From positions 1 through 8,244 of the forward strand of contig CAAFFL010000183.1 in NCBI GenBank assembly GCA_900762125.1: DNA of 8,244 nucleotides, written 5' to 3'. Shown here in pieces: positions 6,420-8,244 of this stretch. Every line of letters starts with the position of its first letter. Position 1 is the stretch's first letter. A model generated the notes under the pieces. It did not search any database. It saw nothing but the letters and a program-made list of their open reading frames with translations, and was not told where the DNA came from. This DNA is from an uncultured Prevotella sp. (lineage in GTDB: Bacteria > Bacteroidota > Bacteroidia > Bacteroidales > Bacteroidaceae). Made by a program: the position numbers and the translations under genes.

Positions 6420-6475
6420 TTTTAAACAGAATTTCCTTTGTATGCACAGCTCTTAGATAAAATTATCGGGGATAT

Positions 6476-6507
6476 TTTGTTTCTTGTGAATTTTTTATTT
6501 ATCTTTG
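6476..6507 (+). promoter_or_regulatory. Bacteroidota-type promoter for manC-gmd
   Basis: TTTG (6476-6479) and TATCTTTG (6500-6507) are 20 nt apart, an exact match to the TTTG/TAnnTTTG consensus. Transcription would begin near 6514, leaving a leader of about 34 nt rich in A and T with no Shine-Dalgarno before the ATG at 6548. The two promoters in this gap point away from each other with 56 bp between their -33 boxes. No riboswitch or clear operator was seen in that interval. Confidence 0.8.
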
Positions 6508-6547
6508 TGGCTAATTATTAGAAATAGACTTTTTTATACTTTATTTT

Positions 6548-7615
6548 ATGGCTCAATCTAACAATCATGTCGTCATCATGGCAGGCGGTGTAGGTAGCCG
6601 CTTCTGGCCCATGAGCACACAGGAAAAGCCAAAACAGTTTATCGACGTCCTCGGCGTGGGCCGCACGCTGATCCAGCTCACGCTGGACCGCTTTGAGGGT
6701 ATCTGCCCGCCGGAGAACGTGTGGGTGGTGACGAACAAGAAATACGCCGCCCTCGTCCATGAGCAGCTGCCGGAGGTGCCCGTTGGCAACATCCTGCAGG
6801 AGCCCTGCCGTCGGAACACCGCGCCGTGCATCGCCTACGTGAGCTGGCGCATCAAGACCATGAATCCCAAGGCCAACATCGTTGTCACCCCCAGCGACCA
6901 CATGGTGCTGAACGCTCCGGAGTTCCAGCGCGTGATCATGCAGTGCCTGAAGTTCACCAGCGAGAGCGACGCCATCGTCACCCTCGGCATGAAGGCCACA
7001 CGTCCGGAGACGGGCTATGGCTACATCCAGGCGGACCTCACGACGAACACGCTGCGCAACAAGGAGATCTTCCGCGTGGACGAGTTCAAGGAGAAGCCCG
7101 ACCTGCAGACGGCGATCCGCTATATCCAGAAGAACAACTTCTTCTGGAACGCCGGCATCTTCATCTGGAGCGTGGAGACCATCGTCAACGCACTGCGGGT
7201 CTATGCGCCACGCATCAACCGGATCTTTGAGAGTATGCAGGAGGTCTATGGCACGCCGCAGGAGCAGGCTGTCATCGACGAGCGCTATGCCGACTGCGAC
7301 AACATCTCCATCGACTATGCCATCATGGAGAAAGCCGAGGAGATCTTCGTCTGTCCTGCCGACTTTGGCTGGAGCGACCTTGGCACATGGGGCTCGCTGC
7401 TGTTGCAGACGAAGCACGACATGTATGGCAACAGTCTCATCGGACCGAACATCAATGTCTACGAGAGCAAGAACTGCATCGTCCACACGCTGCAGGAGAA
7501 GAAGGTCGTCATCCAGGGCCTCGACGGATACATCGTCGTGGAGAAGGACGGCACGCTCTTGATCTGTAAATTGAGTGAAGAACAACGTATTAAACAGTTC
7601 TCAGGCGAAGAATAA
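6548..7615 (+). CDS. manC: Mannose-1-phosphate guanylyltransferase
   Basis: A 355-residue nucleotidyltransferase that makes GDP-mannose from mannose 1-phosphate and GTP in the cytoplasm. The N-terminal signature MAGGVGSRFWP is at 11-21, with EKPKQF at 26-31. PSDH (115-118) fits the metal/nucleotide site, KEKP lies at 181-184, FWNAGIF at 199-205 and FGWSDLGTW at 273-281. It has only the guanylyltransferase part; the cupin phosphomannose isomerase domain of bifunctional AlgA/ManC enzymes is absent, so isomerase activity must come from another gene. The start follows directly from the strong promoter upstream and an AT-rich leader. gmd begins two bases after its stop codon, so both enzymes are made from one transcript and act in sequence. 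Confidence 0.94.
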   Translation: MAQSNNHVVIMAGGVGSRFWPMSTQEKPKQFIDVLGVGRTLIQLTLDRFEGICPPENVWVVTNKKYAALVHEQLPEVPVGNILQEPCRRNTAPCIAYVSWRIKTMNPKANIVVTPSDHMVLNAPEFQRVIMQCLKFTSESDAIVTLGMKATRPETGYGYIQADLTTNTLRNKEIFRVDEFKEKPDLQTAIRYIQKNNFFWNAGIFIWSVETIVNALRVYAPRINRIFESMQEVYGTPQEQAVIDERYADCDNISIDYAIMEKAEEIFVCPADFGWSDLGTWGSLLLQTKHDMYGNSLIGPNINVYESKNCIVHTLQEKKVVIQGLDGYIVVEKDGTLLICKLSEEQRIKQFSGEE

Positions 7616-7617
7616 AA

Positions 7618-8244
7618 ATGGAGAAAAGAAAAGTAGCTCTTATCACGGGAATCACCGGTCAGGATGGTTCCTATCTTTCCGAATTGTTATTATCGAAAGG
7701 CTATGACGTCCACGGCATCATCCGGCGGTCGTCGGTAGACTATCGTGAGCGCATCGCACACCTGGAGGGACAACCGAAGTTTCACCTTCACTATGGCGAC
7801 CTGGCTGACTCGGTAGGCCTTGTCGGCGTCATCAGCAAGATCCGGCCGACAGAGATCTATAACCTTGCTGCTCAGAGCCATGTGCAGGTGAGCTTCGACT
7901 CACCGGAGTATACCGCCAACGTCGATGCCGTCGGCGTGCTGCGCATCATCGAGGCTGTGCGTCTGTGCGGCCTGGCCGACTCGTGCCGCATCTATCAGGC
8001 GTCAACCTCCGAGCTCTATGGCAAGGTGGAGGAAGTGCCACAGAACGAGAACACGCCGTTCCATCCGTATAGCCCCTACGCTGTGGCGAAGCTCTATGGC
8101 TTCTGGATCATGAAGGAATACCGGGATGCCTACGGGATGTTCTGCTGCAACGGCATCCTGTTCAACCACGAGAGCGAGCGCCGTGGCGAGACCTTCGTCA
8201 CCCGCAAGATTCGCAGGCACCTGCAACTGGCGATGAAGCTTACC
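7618..8244 (+). CDS. gmd: GDP-mannose 4,6-dehydratase (N-terminal part, cut by window end)
   Basis: The first 209 codons of a short-chain dehydrogenase-type enzyme that turns GDP-mannose into GDP-4-keto-6-deoxy-D-mannose. The NADP-binding motif GITGQDG is at 11-17. The characteristic ASTSELYG is at 128-135, with the catalytic Thr130 and Glu132, and YxxxK is at Tyr154-Lys158. The signature NHESERRGETFVTRKI is at 183-198. Known Gmd proteins are roughly 350-375 residues, so about 40% lies beyond the window; no frameshift is visible. The ATG is two bases after the manC stop, and the first codons are A-rich (GAGAAAAGAAAA), which helps initiation in this phylum. A GDP-fucose synthase (fcl) gene is commonly next and would decide the final sugar, but that cannot be seen here. 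Confidence 0.95.
   Translation, partial: MEKRKVALITGITGQDGSYLSELLLSKGYDVHGIIRRSSVDYRERIAHLEGQPKFHLHYGDLADSVGLVGVISKIRPTEIYNLAAQSHVQVSFDSPEYTANVDAVGVLRIIEAVRLCGLADSCRIYQASTSELYGKVEEVPQNENTPFHPYSPYAVAKLYGFWIMKEYRDAYGMFCCNGILFNHESERRGETFVTRKIRRHLQLAMKLT

Noticed and set aside
6420..6475. Riboswitch or operator between the divergent promoters
   Set aside because: The interval is too short for a riboswitch aptamer and lies upstream of both inferred transcription starts; I saw no clear palindromic operator.
6518..7585. A 355-codon open frame on the minus strand opposite manC
   Set aside because: It mirrors the manC reading frame almost end to end, lacks recognisable motifs, and manC is clearly the real gene.

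Overview
The window looks like a chromosomal segment from a GC-rich member of the Bacteroidota, most likely Prevotellaceae-like. Three things suggest this. Starts have no Shine-Dalgarno but A-rich leaders. The one sizeable AT-rich gap carries two exact matches to the Bacteroides-type promoter (TTTG, 20 nt, TAnnTTTG). The protein content includes DUF4421 and DUF1460 families that are typical of this phylum. No tRNA, rRNA, CRISPR array, transposase or phage gene was seen.

Layout. Positions 1-180 hold a tandem array of hairpin-forming repeats and a purine-rich 3' tail that follow the last gene of a minus-strand cluster. Positions 181-1769 encode, on the minus strand, a D-2-hydroxyacid dehydrogenase (glycerate dehydrogenase type) followed by a TRIC/UPF0126 membrane protein, overlapping by ATGA. 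Positions 1770-2066 are non-coding and unusually structured: an A-rich leader, perfect hairpins, two oppositely oriented copies of a dispersed element also present at the left end, and a degenerate 20-bp tandem repeat. Positions 2067-6349 are a tight minus-strand operon: Gfo/Idh/MocA oxidoreductase, DUF4421 outer-envelope protein, DUF1460 NlpC/P60-like amidase and the replication-fork ATPase RarA. Its last three genes are joined by 4-nt ATGA overlaps. Positions 6350-6547 are a divergent promoter region. Positions 6548-8244 run on the plus strand and encode mannose-1-phosphate guanylyltransferase and the first 209 codons of GDP-mannose 4,6-dehydratase.

The plus-strand pair makes GDP-mannose and converts it to GDP-4-keto-6-deoxymannose, the precursor of GDP-L-fucose or GDP-rhamnose-type sugars for surface glycans. 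The minus-strand operon mixes envelope functions (an exported amidase-like enzyme and a probable outer-membrane barrel) with RarA and a sugar-type oxidoreductase. The protein genes are ordinary for the phylum. The least explained material is the family of hairpin-anchored intergenic repeats, seen in three places with the same architecture. I see no convincing new defence or mobile system in this window.
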